The notes: a model not told the origin generated them from the sequence alone. Counted from the first letter of the stretch, positions 1 to 8,445 are shown. The stretch: 37,961 nucleotides of DNA from Thermosporothrix hazakensis (GCF_003253565.1 NZ_QKUF01000042.1:1-37961), one strand, 5' to 3'. Translations and numbers: made by a program.

Positions 1-246
1 ACAACTCAGAACTGTTCTCGTTGTGGGCAGCGGGTCAAGAAGAGCTTGAGTGTGCGTACGCATCTGTGTCCTGGCTGTGGGCTGCTCCTCGACCGCGATC
101 ACAACGCCGCCTTAAATATCTTGCACAAAGCACTACAGGGTACCGTCGGGCAGACGGGAACCGACGAGGGTGTCTCGTCGAACGCTTCTGGACAGCCTGC
201 CGCTACGCGTCGTCGCACTGCGGCGCCGCGCAAGCAGGCTGGATGA
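1..246 (+). CDS. tnpB: TnpB endonuclease, C-terminal part (IS200/IS605 family), cut by the window edge
   Basis: The reading frame is open from base 1 to the TGA at 244-246, so only the last ~81 residues are present. Two Cys pairs (NCSRCG and CPGCG) form the C-terminal zinc-binding domain of TnpB. The motif DRDHNAALNIL that follows is the third RuvC-like motif carrying the last catalytic Asp. TnpB is the RNA-guided DNA nuclease of IS200/IS605 elements and the ancestor of Cas12. A basic, low-complexity tail of about 40 residues (TRRRTAAPRKQAG) ends the protein. The hairpin directly downstream fits the element's right end. Whether the N-terminal half is intact cannot be seen from this window. 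Confidence 0.9.
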   Translation, partial: TTQNCSRCGQRVKKSLSVRTHLCPGCGLLLDRDHNAALNILHKALQGTVGQTGTDEGVSSNASGQPAATRRRTAAPRKQAG

Positions 247-250
247 AGGA

Positions 251-283
251 AGAATCCCCGCCCTTCTGGCCTGGGGAGTGTCA
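251..283 (+). ncRNA. IS200/IS605 right-end hairpin, probable 3' end of the omega (guide) RNA
   Basis: Five bases after the tnpB stop lies GAATCCCCGCCC, a short TTCT spacer, GGCCTGGGG, then AGTGTCAA. This C-rich/G-rich imperfect hairpin (about 255-275) with GAATCCC before it and AGTGTCAA after it is the usual look of the right end of tnpB elements. In characterised systems this end forms the omega RNA scaffold, and the guide would be read from the flank starting near 284. The stem is imperfect, so the element may no longer be mobile. The role is inferred from position and resemblance only. Confidence 0.5.
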
Positions 284-299
284 ATACTTTTCACCTTAA

Positions 300-730
300 G
301 GAAAAACGAAGGGATTATTATATCCGTATCGCCTGCTTGGCATGAGCATGATTCAGTATCCTTACTGGTATTGCCCTATATGTTAATCCCTTCATGGGAA
401 GGAAAGATGAGGACCTCTCTTACGCTGTCATGCTTGCTGCCTCTTGCGCATTGGTCAGATCGGAGGGATACCGCTTTCGTGCTCTTCGCTCTTGCATCTG
501 TTTGGTTCCTTTCAACTTGGCTTTCCGGGGCGGTCTCCTTTCTTTTCCCTATCGTCCCCCTTTCGGAGTCACTAAGGGATCAGCTGTTGTGATGGGCTTT
601 TTGCAACCTCGTTGGCATGATCTGCATTATGTAGGAGCGGCAATGCTGCTCTCTTGTATGAACAGATGCCGCTCTGGTTCCATTCAATCTATGGAACGGT
701 CTTATTTCGACGTTTGCATCGTCTCATGAG
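300..730 (+). pseudogene. Remnant of a multi-spanning membrane protein gene
   Basis: Translating 323-394 gives RIACLA, two stops, then FSILTGIALYVNPF. This matches the segment before the junction in the membrane protein at 23062-23622 almost residue for residue. Downstream, hydrophobic membrane-like sequence is read in a different frame (for example FVLFALASVWFLSTW near 459-503), and no single frame is open throughout. This is a copy of the same membrane-protein family with stops and frameshifts, lying directly behind the tnpB element. It preserves sequence beyond NPF that the 23-kb copy has lost. The right boundary is uncertain; bases 600-816 hold nothing recognisable. Confidence 0.55.
323..394 (+). 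repeat. Segment duplicated at about 23375-23447
   Basis: The stretch beginning TCCGTATCGCCTGC and ending near CCCTTCAT is repeated with few changes at 23375-23447. Both copies include TTCAGTATCCTTACTGGTAT. Each copy is disturbed by a different mobile element: tnpB lies upstream here, and an IS3 transposase tail is joined downstream at 23 kb. Confidence 0.75.
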
Positions 731-816
731 ATTTCTCGTCTGCCCACTCAGTTTCTTGTTCCAAAAGGTGCGCATCAGGTTGAACTCTGGGGGAGTCAAA
801 ACGATTCTGCTTTCGT

Positions 817-1401
817 TCATTGGCTTGATCTTGCTTCGTTCTGCGTTGGAGGCGTGTTCCCAGAAGAAAGCCGAGCGAGTGCAGCTTGCGCCTGGCTGTA
901 GCGAGCTTCCTCCTCCTTTCCAAGAGAAGCGAGGAGTTGGGCTTTTGCATCCCAAGTGGGGGCGAGAGAAGGGAGCAAGGCAAGAGCGCGGTCAAAAGCC
1001 AGGAGAGCCTCTTCATAGCGCTGGAGCTTGCAGAGGACATTGGCCTTATTATGCCATACAAGGGCAAGATCAAAAGGCAAGGCGTGAGAAGGAAAAAGAA
1101 GAAGGGCCTGCTCGTATGCATCAAGGGCCTCTTCATTGCATCCCAATTCCGAGAGTGTAGAGGCTTTCTGCTCCCACAGATATGCTTGATCGGGGGAGAG
1201 GTGGATCATGGTATCATAGAGAGACAAAGCTTCCGAGTGCTTTCCAAGAAGCGAAAGAATATGAGCTTTGTTGTTCCAGATATCTGGATCATGTGGATAG
1301 AGAAGGAGTGCCTGATCATAACAGTCAAGCGCTTCCTGATAGTGTCTTTGATTGCAAAGGTGTGTTCCTTTTTCCAAGAGAGCTCTTTTCGCGGGTTCCA
1401 T
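817..1401 (-). CDS. TPR-repeat protein
   Basis: This 194-residue protein is built almost wholly of tetratricopeptide repeats. Three to four copies of the ~34-residue pattern can be read: HYQEALDCYDQALLLYPHDP, then KHSEALSLYDTMIHLSPDQA, then NEEALDAYEQALLLFPS, then RYEEALLAFDRALALLPSLA. The spacing includes the W-NKA and A-G--EA positions typical of TPRs. There is no signal peptide or membrane segment, so it is probably a cytoplasmic protein-binding scaffold. The ATG at 1401 has an AAGGGGAA ribosome-binding site about 6 nt upstream on the minus strand. It is the only clearly intact gene before 4.7 kb. Its partner is unknown. Confidence 0.85.
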   Translation of the reverse strand: MEPAKRALLEKGTHLCNQRHYQEALDCYDQALLLYPHDPDIWNNKAHILSLLGKHSEALSLYDTMIHLSPDQAYLWEQKASTLSELGCNEEALDAYEQALLLFPSHALPFDLALVWHNKANVLCKLQRYEEALLAFDRALALLPSLAPTWDAKAQLLASLGKEEEARYSQAQAALARLSSGNTPPTQNEARSSQ

Positions 1402-1624
1402 AAGATTCCCCTTTCTTTTTGAGAAATCTACGTGAGGTGAATGACCAGCATTGCCTCGAGTGCATTGTTTTTCTGAAACGAATCAACATCTCTCTTTTCT
1501 CTATACACAAAATTCTCACCCTCTCTTAGTAATGCACATTTTCTGATCTTATGCAATATAGAAAAGGTGATTTTCAGGCAATACATCAATTTTGTGTCTT
1601 GAAAGCGAACCTATAGACTTACAA

Positions 1625-1671
1625 TTTTACTTCCTCTGACATCAGGTGCTGTGTGGATCAATAACCATCAT
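1625..1671 (+). pseudogene. Fragment of an ABC-transporter ATPase gene
   Basis: These 47 bases nearly match 3953-4000, inside the ABC ATPase gene. Both carry GTGTGGATCAATAACCATCA and translate to TSG-VWINNHH. The fragment ends where ISL3-like sequence begins. It is a leftover of a second copy of the exporter module at 3.2-7.8 kb. Confidence 0.75.
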
Positions 1672-1785
1672 CGTGGCTCTCCCCAGCTTTTGGTGAAACA
1701 TTCTCACGTTCTGTCCGAGATATGGTCTGCTTGTGCCATGAGACACGAACGAGAGATACTTCCAGAGCAGAGAGAAGAACAGCTG

Positions 1786-2052
1786 AACGAGCCGCTGTTT
1801 TCTCCCGAAACCGGTGTTATTGTTGAGCGGCTTCAATTATCCTCCACACAGATCATGGACTGTCTCACGAGCATTCAAAAAGGTGCTGCCTGTCCGCTCT
1901 GTGGCAGACGCAGTTCCCGCATGTACAGTCAGTATGTCTTGACCTTCCGTGGGTCGGCTTCCCGTCTGAGCGAAGGTGCGTGTTCGTCGCCTGTCTGCGA
2001 TACTCCGTCCAGTGCGCGGCGCATCTTTTGTGAACGGCTTGCCTGCGGATGA
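1786..2052 (+). pseudogene. ISL3-family transposase, N-terminal remnant
   Basis: The frame reads LFSPETGVIVERLQLSSTQI, then a zinc-finger segment CPLCGRRSSRMYSQY, then after a scrambled stretch CDTPSSARRIFCERLAC. This is the N-terminal Cys-rich domain of ISL3 transposases: CPxCG, then a DLPW segment, then C---C-RRIF-ER. The DLPWVGFP segment is present but in another frame (about 1941-1965), so two frameshifts surround it. The DDE catalytic domain is absent. It is a dead remnant. Confidence 0.7.
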
Positions 2053-2223
2053 AATCTACTTTGCGGCTGTGGTGGCGCAACCTTAACTTTCTCTCCCCAA
2101 AAAGGGGAGAAATCGGCGGGAGTGGCACGGTAGGACAGCGGAACTGCTGGCAGATGAGAATGTTTCTGCTCTTTGCCGGGTAATCGAGAAGTAGCGTTTT
2201 GAGATCGTGCACTTTCTGGACCA

Positions 2224-2440
2224 AACGCAGTTTCTGGACGGGAGCTGTTCCCCAACTGGAGAAGCAAGACAAAACCGCATGGTTGCTCATGTGGGATAAT
2301 GTCTCCTGACATGGAAGCAAGTTGGTGTGCACCTGGATTCGGGAGCAGAACCAGCAGGTGGAGCTGACGGGCAAAGAGTGTGTCTACTCTCGCTGTTTCT
2401 GCCCGAGCAAAGCTCTTGACTCAACCCGATAGAGGCTAAA
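2224..2440 (+). pseudogene. IS630-family transposase, C-terminal remnant
   Basis: The translation reads LLMWDNVS, a stop, then HGSKLVCTWIREQNQQVELT. The transposase at 11.9-12.1 kb has LLIWDHASWHVSRALVRTWI and REQNQQVKQSGKGVRILP. The segment covers the second catalytic Asp and the region before the conserved NPIE motif, then breaks up. It has an internal stop and no start. Bases 2053-2223 between this and the ISL3 remnant contain nothing recognised. Confidence 0.7.
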
Positions 2441-2454
2441 AGGACTCCCCGCTC

Positions 2455-2740
2455 TGGATATGGCTGATCACACAGATCTGTCTGGAACTTCTGTAATAGC
2501 AACGCTTATACAGCGACGCAGGGAGCGATGATAATGTGCTCATGGAGCTCTGTGTTGGGGACCTGGATGTCAACCCAACCAGGCACGAGTTCCTCATGAA
2601 ATTTGGGGATGTATGGATTGCATTGATCTTGAGGTACAACGAATGAGTTCCTTGACGAAAGTCTATCTGGAAAAACATATACTCCTAGAATTCTCGTGTA
2701 TAGTCCTCAACTCTATGCTCCTGGGGTTGTCGCAGCCGAT
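2455..2740 (+). pseudogene. Degenerate copy of the DUF2690-like secreted protein gene
   Basis: This stretch aligns along its length with 3345-3630. Shared words include CTTCTGTAATAGCAA, GCTTATACAGCGACGCA, ATAATGTGCTCATGGAGCT, TTGATCTTGAGGTACAACG and TATAGTCCTCAACTCTATGC (one base different at 3.6 kb). No frame is open throughout, and there is no start or signal peptide. It is an older, more decayed copy of the gene at 3216-3669. Confidence 0.7.
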
Positions 2741-3205
2741 TGCAGACAAAAAAGCTTGGCCTTTTGCCTTCCTGGCGTTGCTCTATAAGCGTAGAGGCAA
2801 GCACAGTTTTTACTGATTGGTCCTCTTTCTGGAAAAAGGATATTTCGGGAGTTTTGTTCAGGAATACTCCTATTTTGTTTGTCACATATATCTATGGCCT
2901 ATGTATTTCAATTCAATTGCATTGAAAGTTTCTAGCAGAGTAGAATAAACAATGAAGAAATGCCTTCTCCCCCCTTTTATTCTTTGCAAGATGTATCAAA
3001 TTGTTTTTTTGTGTGTTTGTTTATATTTTATCTTAGCAGTTTATTAATCATCATAAGAGATTATATATAGGTAATATTACTTTTACTTTTAGATATTGAC
3101 ATAAATGTATTTCTCAAAATATAATAACAGAAGCTCATGCATATATGTGCCATAGTGCATGTATGAGATGAACTGTTCTTTGCATGGGAAAAAATATTTT
3201 AAATT
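2741..3205 (+). other. AT-rich spacer with no gene seen
   Basis: Very AT-rich DNA, especially 2930-3200 (runs such as TTATATTTTATCTTAG). No open frame has a ribosome-binding site or a recognisable product. It lies upstream of the DUF2690-like gene and could hold its promoter, but no convincing -35/-10 pair stands out. Confidence 0.5.
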
Positions 3206-3215
3206 GGAGGGAACC

Positions 3216-3669
3216 TTGAAAGCGAGAAGACATTTATCTTTTGTTCTACCAGCCTTTGTGATGTGGTGGCTCTTTGTCTGATGTTTGGGTTGTCTGATGT
3301 GGTTTTTGCCGCAACGCAGCGCGCATTAAGGACCTGTTCTGGGTATGGTTGTGATCACACAGATCCGTCTCAAACCTTCTGTAATAGCAATGCTTATACA
3401 GCGACGCAAGGTGTGACTGATAATGTGCTCATGGAGCTACGTTGGGGGCGCGAGCCACAAATTATGGAGGCTGGAATGACTTTGATTGTATTGATCTTGA
3501 GGTACAACGGATGAGTCCCTTTGCGGAAGCGAATTATAGAGAAATCTGTAATACTTATGCTACTCAGCTGTATAGTCCTCAACTCTATTCTCCTGGGGTT
3601 GCCGCAGCCTGTTTTAGAAAAAAAATTCTTGGTATTTGGCCTGGGTGGAGTTGCCCGGCAAAAGTATAG
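3216..3669 (+). pseudogene. DUF2690-like secreted protein, frameshifted
   Basis: A strong ribosome-binding site (TTGGAGGGAACC) precedes a TTG at 3216. This frame begins LKARRHLSFVLPAFVMWWLF, a good Sec signal peptide. After one shift the frame continues LSDVVFAATQ and then CSGYGCDHTDPSQTFCNSNA, YTATQGVTDNVLMELRW. After a second shift it runs GARATNYGGWNDFDCIDLEV and on to the TAG at 3667-3669. The C-G--C---DP----C spacing followed by an ELRW segment resembles DUF2690 (YjfA-like) secreted proteins. Two frame changes make it a pseudogene as given. It sits just upstream of the ABC exporter, which might once have acted on it; that is inference. The family call is from memory of the motif. Confidence 0.65.
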
Positions 3670-3702
3670 GTAAGTCAGTTTTTCACTGATTAATCTTTTG
3701 TG

Positions 3703-3737
3703 AGGTGTATATTCTGAATCTTTCCGAATATACACCT
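3703..3737 (+). terminator. Perfect 12-bp hairpin between the secreted-protein pseudogene and the ABC ATPase
   Basis: AGGTGTATATTC at 3703-3714 is the exact reverse complement of 3726-3737, with an 11-nt loop. No T-run follows, so it is not a textbook intrinsic terminator. It may be a U-less terminator, an attenuator or a processing site ahead of the ABC operon. Confidence 0.5.
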
Positions 3738-3760
3738 TATTTAAACTGAAAGGATGAGAG

Positions 3761-4704
3761 ATGGTAGCGTCTATCCCTTCGCGGAATTCTGGTGGTACTA
3801 CGATTACCATCAAAGATCTATCAAAATGTTACAAACAAGGGGCACGTGAAAAATGGGCATTAAAAAATGTTAATTTGCAAATACAGCCGGGGTTTTCGGT
3901 TTGTTGGGCCGCAATGGTGCAGGGAAGACCACCCTCCTACAGATTCTTGCAACTTTACTTCCCCAGACATCAGGTGAGGTGTGGATCAATAACCATCATC
4001 TCAAGAAAGAGAAATGGGCCATTCGTTCTCAGATCGGGATTGGCTTCTTGCCGCAGGAACAGGGCTACTATCCGAAGTTGACAGTTCAGGAGACCCTGTT
4101 TTACTTTGCCTCCCTCCAGAATGTTCGGCATAAGAGAGAGCAAATCGATGAACTGCTTGAGGTGGTGAACCTGACAGAGAAAAAGCATGCTCGGGCAAGT
4201 ACACTCAGTGGTGGAATGCGCAGGCGCCTGGGACTGGCTCAGGCACTTCTGGGGAATCCTCGAGTATTGATTATAGACGAGCCGACGGCGGGGCTGGACC
4301 CGGTTGAACAACAGCGTTTTCGCATGTTACTGGGGACGCTTGGAGCGCGAAGAGAACAGACGATTCTCCTTTCCACACATATTGTTGCCGATGTTGCAAC
4401 GATTGCAGGTTCTGTTGCTGTCCTAGAACAAGGGAGTTTGCGCTTTCAAGGAAGTGTGCAGCAACTGACGCAGCATGCATCGGGAGCGTGTTGGCAGTGG
4501 CGTACGACGTTAGAAACAATTGAGCAGATGCGTCAGCGGAGAGCAGCTATTATTGCCTCGCTTTCTCCTGTACTGGGTGGAGTGGCGGCTCCAAACGAAG
4601 TGATTGCGCGAGTCGTTGGTCCGTGTCCTGCTCCTGAGGCTGTTCCCTGTCAGCCGACATTGGAAGATGGGTACTTTCTCCTGATCGGAACGGCTGATTT
4701 ATAG
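3761..4704 (+). pseudogene. ABC-transporter ATP-binding protein with one frameshift
   Basis: The ATG at 3761 follows GAAAGGATGAGAG. The first frame reads TITIKDLSKCYKQGAREKWA and LKNVNLQIQPG, a normal ABC ATPase N-terminus with the A-loop aromatic at Tyr. At about 3889-3896 (GGGG then TTTT) one base appears to be missing. From there the second frame is intact to 4704: Walker A GRNGAGKTT (3907-3933), Q-loop LPQEQ, signature LSGGM, Walker B VLIIDEPTAGLDP and switch His in LLSTH. Restoring one G gives IQPGVFGLLGRNGAGKTT, the expected sequence. It is thus either a one-base mutation that kills the exporter or a homopolymer sequencing error. About 314 residues if repaired, a normal length for this class. 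It would power the two permeases that follow, after a 46-nt gap. Confidence 0.85.
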
Positions 4705-4750
4705 ATGCCACCTTCATTCTCGGCAGCTGCCTTACAAGGAGGGAGCAGTT

Positions 4751-6994
4751 ATGTTTAGAATGGTACAGCGGGTAGGTGTCGTGGCCCTGTTTGAGTGTCT
4801 TCTCCAATGGCGCGCGCTCTCGTTTTGGTTGCTTATCATTCTGGCCAGCGCAGTTTCGGTGATTCCTGTCCTTGTCCTTGGAACTGGTATCTCCTTGCCT
4901 GTCCTCGAAGTGAACGTCTATACCACAAGGGCCTCTGTTGTCCTGCTCCTGTTACCCTTTGTGTTTACTTCTGTGTTTCAACGTGATGTTCGATATAAAA
5001 TGCACCCTTTACTGCAGGTCAGGCCATTGCTTTCGTTTGAATACATGCTTGGCAAAAGTTTGGCGGCGTTGGTCCTAGGCCTGTTGGCAGTGCTATTGAC
5101 ATTATGTGGGAGCTGGATTGTCCTGAGTGCTATACGATTGGAGCTTGTATCACCGTTCGCTGCATTACCCTTTTTGCTAGTCAATGGGGCGATGTGCCTC
5201 TGTTTCACACTGCTCTTTGTGGCTGTGATCGCGCTGATTGATGTTCCATTTCTTGGGGCGATTTTCTGTAGTGGTGCGATGATAGTGCTCAATCTCAGCA
5301 GTCCAGCAACTCCATTGCATATGCTTAATCTGCACAAGAACACGCTCTTTTATTCGAGTAGTATTGGCTTTGGGCCTGATCTTTCCCTGGTACTGAATCA
5401 AGGAGGCTTCTTTCTCGCTCTCGCGTTGGGGCTGTTTGGCGTGGTGTTACTTCTCTCACAAATGAAGACGCGATATGGGATGCGGCGTTGGTATCACCTA
5501 GGTGTTGCCCTTCTGCTTTGTGTGCTTGGGGGAGGGCTTATGCTGCCTATTACCAGCGCATTCGGGCAGACGACCAAACAGTATCTGGATCTGGGGGTTC
5601 CACCTGCACAACCGATGAACGCGATCGTTTCGCACTATCAGCTTGACGTAACAGCGCATATCCACAGCGGACAACTGGAAGGAAAGGCCACATTTCAACT
5701 GCAATCTGGCTCTGAAAAGGAACTGTTGCTCGCACTCAATCCCGGATTGCAGATTCAGCGAGTGACGGCAGGACAGCAGCCTATCTCTTTCCACACGCAA
5801 CAAGGCTGGACTCGGTTGACGCTTCCCTCTGGCAAGGCTCTGACTTTAACTCTTGTCTATGCGGGAAAGCTAACGCTTGGTCGTGAGAACTATGTGGGAC
5901 CTGCTGGCGGTATGATAGATGTCCTCGGGCGACCGAATGCTGTCTATCGCTTTCTCGGTCAGGGAATGGGAGTTCTGGACGGCAACGGCGCGGGAGGATG
6001 GTATCCGCTGCCGTATGTGCAATCGCTCGTAGAGGCCTATGGCTCCCGACTCCCCTTCGATAGAGTGAGTGTGCGGCTGCCGGAGGCTGAGCATGTCTGG
6101 CAAGCGGCAGGCATATTCAAGCAAGAGACCCGGCAGATAGAGGTGACGAAGCCGGGGTATCTGCCCTCTGTTTTTGTGGTGGCGTTTGATACACAGCAAC
6201 AAATGAGGCTGGATCAGACCCCGTTGGTTTATCATGGTATTCAGCCGGATCACAAGGCGCTCTCTACCTATCGACTGATGAGCAGGCTGTTCAACGAATT
6301 ACGGAACTGGCTTGAGCCGCAAAACAAGCAGCCATCAACTGCGATTGTCCTTCCGTTTTTGCGTGAGCCTGTGATAAGTACTCATCTTTTGTTGTTGCCA
6401 GAACACTCGTTGTACAGTTCCTTTCCCATTGATCTGGAAGATGAAACCGTGATCTCTAGCTTTGTTGGAGAGAAGGTCGCGGCGGCGTGGTGGTCAGATG
6501 CCTTGCTTCAGGAGATGGTGCTGGCGAAGCAGAATGCGACAACGGGGCAGCCGCACGGTTTTTCCTTTTTTCTGGAATGGCCGACGAATCTCAAAGGGAT
6601 GCTCTCAGCATATAGCGCTATCAACATGACAGGCCGAATACTTGGCACTACCTATAAGGAGCGTGTTTATCAGCTCTGTCTTGAGCGTGGCGAGTATGGA
6701 GATAAGGCGAAAATGAAGCCGGAGGATATGGCGAAGCTGTCGGTAGTGAGTGAAAAAATCCAGAAGCTTGGTTTGTCTGATTGTCCGTTACCAACGGTGG
6801 GATTGATGAAGCTGGAAAAGAAAGAGGGGGAGGCGAAGATTACGCAGGTGCTTCAGCGGTTCCTCACTGCCCACCAACAGGATATGCGTGCGCCGACGAT
6901 CCAGCAATTTATCAAGGAAGCGGGCGTGACACTCGGACGAGATGTATCTGCCGACTTCAAGCCCTATGTACCTGAGGAGATGCCAAAACCATGA
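4751..6994 (+). CDS. ABC-2-type permease fused to a degenerate M1-peptidase-like extracellular domain
   Basis: 747 residues, with the ATG preceded by AAGGAGGGAGCAGTT. The first ~265 residues carry six or seven membrane segments of the ABC-2 permease type (for example ALSFWLLIILASAVSVIPVL and ASVVLLLLPFVFTSVF). From about residue 280 the protein looks like the beta-sandwich start of M1 aminopeptidases (YQLDVTAHIHSGQLEGKATF), followed by a helical region. Known relatives combine an ABC-2 membrane part with an M1 domain bearing HExxHxW. Here the best-matching place, near residue 574, reads EKVAAAWW, so all three zinc/catalytic residues appear lost while the tryptophans remain. It is probably a binding or structural domain rather than an active protease. 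The gene overlaps the next by 4 bp (ATGA), so the two are translationally coupled. The alignment to M1 is by eye. Confidence 0.75.
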   Translation: MFRMVQRVGVVALFECLLQWRALSFWLLIILASAVSVIPVLVLGTGISLPVLEVNVYTTRASVVLLLLPFVFTSVFQRDVRYKMHPLLQVRPLLSFEYMLGKSLAALVLGLLAVLLTLCGSWIVLSAIRLELVSPFAALPFLLVNGAMCLCFTLLFVAVIALIDVPFLGAIFCSGAMIVLNLSSPATPLHMLNLHKNTLFYSSSIGFGPDLSLVLNQGGFFLALALGLFGVVLLLSQMKTRYGMRRWYHLGVALLLCVLGGGLMLPITSAFGQTTKQYLDLGVPPAQPMNAIVSHYQLDVTAHIHSGQLEGKATFQLQSGSEKELLLALNPGLQIQRVTAGQQPISFHTQQGWTRLTLPSGKALTLTLVYAGKLTLGRENYVGPAGGMIDVLGRPNAVYRFLGQGMGVLDGNGAGGWYPLPYVQSLVEAYGSRLPFDRVSVRLPEAEHVWQAAGIFKQETRQIEVTKPGYLPSVFVVAFDTQQQMRLDQTPLVYHGIQPDHKALSTYRLMSRLFNELRNWLEPQNKQPSTAIVLPFLREPVISTHLLLLPEHSLYSSFPIDLEDETVISSFVGEKVAAAWWSDALLQEMVLAKQNATTGQPHGFSFFLEWPTNLKGMLSAYSAINMTGRILGTTYKERVYQLCLERGEYGDKAKMKPEDMAKLSVVSEKIQKLGLSDCPLPTVGLMKLEKKEGEAKITQVLQRFLTAHQQDMRAPTIQQFIKEAGVTLGRDVSADFKPYVPEEMPKP

Positions 6995-7812
6995 ATGAGC
7001 GTTCATATCTCTCCAGCCAGAGGGGTAGGTGGTTTCACTTCCCATTTGATCTGAAGCAGATGGTATCCTGGACCTGGGTATTGCCGCTTTGCCTGATCAT
7101 CGTCTCTTTAGTGCATACACAGATCTCCTATAGACCCCCCATGCCACTAGAGCCGCCTCAGCTCTCCTCATCGGAGATTACGGAAAAGCCGAAGGAGCCG
7201 GAACGGACGGCGAAAACACCTGATTATGCAACTGAGTTACGTACTGCTCTGGAACGCTTTTTTCCGCTGGTTGCGGGCTGCGTGGCGTTGCCAGTCTTTT
7301 CGGAGGAGTGGAGGTATGGTATGCTGGCACAGGTGACGTTGCGGCGCTCGTTGCGGCGTGTGCTCAGTGAACGGCTGCTCTACGTACTATGTTATCTGCT
7401 GCTTGTTGTCGGGCTGGCTGGCTGGATTTCCTATGCTGTGACCGAGCAACCACCTGCAAAAGATCTGGTCTGGCCGTGGCCCTTTGAGGTACTCTGGACC
7501 GTCTTTCCAACCGCTTTTTTGCTTGTGTCACTTGGCCTCCTGGTGACGCTGCTCTCATGTAATTTAGTGGCGGGATATCTGCTTGTTGGGGGGTATTGGG
7601 TTTGTAATGAGATTATTACGCAGAGCTTGAAGGGGAAGAATGCTCTGTTGGCCTATACTCTTCTCGGTTGGCAGAAGCGAGCGTCTCTACCCGACCCTGT
7701 GGCTTGGTTTCAGGGGAAAGGGGTCTTGCTGCTCATTGCCTGTCTGTTGTTTGCCTGTATCCTCTGGATGCTTGGCAACGAATCCCGGTTTATTCGCTAT
7801 ATCGAGGAATAA
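6991..7812 (+). CDS. ABC-exporter membrane subunit (second permease)
   Basis: 273 residues, starting in the ATGA overlap with the preceding permease. The order is an N-terminal anchor (VLPLCLIIVSLVHTQI), a polar Pro/Glu-rich extracytoplasmic loop of about 45 residues, then four or five membrane segments (FFPLVAGCVALPVF, LLYVLCYLLLVVGLAGWISY, VFPTAFLLVSLGLLVTLL, LVAGYLLVGGYWVCNE and, near the C-terminus, VLLLIACLLFACILWMLG). A basic stretch, LRRSLRRVLSERL, between segments resembles the cytoplasmic coupling region of ABC-2 permeases. No catalytic motif is seen. With the gene before it, it would form the membrane part of one exporter. Gene order (ATPase, M1-like permease, small permease) fits an operon. 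Confidence 0.75.
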   Translation: MNERSYLSSQRGRWFHFPFDLKQMVSWTWVLPLCLIIVSLVHTQISYRPPMPLEPPQLSSSEITEKPKEPERTAKTPDYATELRTALERFFPLVAGCVALPVFSEEWRYGMLAQVTLRRSLRRVLSERLLYVLCYLLLVVGLAGWISYAVTEQPPAKDLVWPWPFEVLWTVFPTAFLLVSLGLLVTLLSCNLVAGYLLVGGYWVCNEIITQSLKGKNALLAYTLLGWQKRASLPDPVAWFQGKGVLLLIACLLFACILWMLGNESRFIRYIEE

Positions 7813-7875
7813 ACTACTGTCTTGCAACGAAACCGAGTCCTCTGTTCCTTTCGCTGGATCTGCTTCATGGGACGG

Positions 7876-8130
7876 AGGGCTTGGTGTGGTTTGACGGTCT
7901 GTGTTCAGAGGGAGCGAGGTGCTGTTCTTCTGTGTGGAGAGAGAAGCGTTCTGGTGTTTGCTTTGTCCTCAGGGAAGAACGGAGGATAGGTGCTTGCATT
8001 GCGTTGGGAATAGAGGGATGCTGTGTCCCCGGCACGGCGGTGAGGAGAGACCGGGGGACAAGACAAGCAGAAGAAGGGAGAGCGTCAGGTTCCTCCCGGT
8101 TTTCTCGTTATCAAGGACCGTCATCCTGAT
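7876..8130 (+). repeat. Dispersed ~250-bp repeat, copy 1 (copy 2 at 37090-37340)
   Basis: This stretch aligns with 37090-37340 in the same orientation over its whole length with roughly three quarters of bases identical. The best-conserved block is 8022-8068 (TGTGTCCCCGGCAC, then GGTGAGGAGAGA, then ACAAGACAAGC). Other shared words are GAGGGCTTGGT and GGTGCTTGCATTGCGTT. Both copies can be read through in one frame, but neither has a start with a ribosome-binding site, so it is listed as non-coding. No terminal inverted repeats are obvious. It could be a relic of a mobile element, a MITE-like element or a structured RNA. Confidence 0.7.
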
Positions 8131-8232
8131 GACGAGAATGAAGTTCTCCGAAGGAACATGGTCGTAGGATTACGATATTTCATCACTTTGCCCAGATAGT
8201 TCATGTTCTCGATCCAGGATAGGCCCAGATAG

Positions 8233-8445
8233 CTATGGGTGTAGTAGTTTGGCCATGACATACCCTCCAATAAGGCTATAAAACACCAGGAGAGAGATGA
8301 CGATGCGAGGGATGATGTGGCGAAAGATCGGCGTCCGCCAGCTTTTGATGAGGAGAAGGGTATTGAGCACGACAGGAAGAAGAAGCCATTCTGGGCGGGT
8401 AAAGACGAGCAGAATCATGAAACCAAGCATGACCCAGAATCGGCC
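8233..8445 (-). pseudogene. C-terminal stump of a membrane protein
   Basis: On the minus strand about 70 residues read GRFWVMLGFMILLVFTRPEW, then LLLPVVLNTLLLIKS and IVISLLVFYSLIGGYVMAKL, then stop. These are three hydrophobic segments with no start of their own. Upstream the frame runs straight into IS630-like sequence at about 8445, so the 5' part has been lost or displaced. The family is unknown. Confidence 0.5.

Noticed and set aside
886..1422. 178-codon plus-strand open frame
   Set aside because: It is antisense to the TPR gene, which has good repeats and a ribosome-binding site.
4751..6994. Active M1 aminopeptidase
   Set aside because: No HExxH motif anywhere in the protein.
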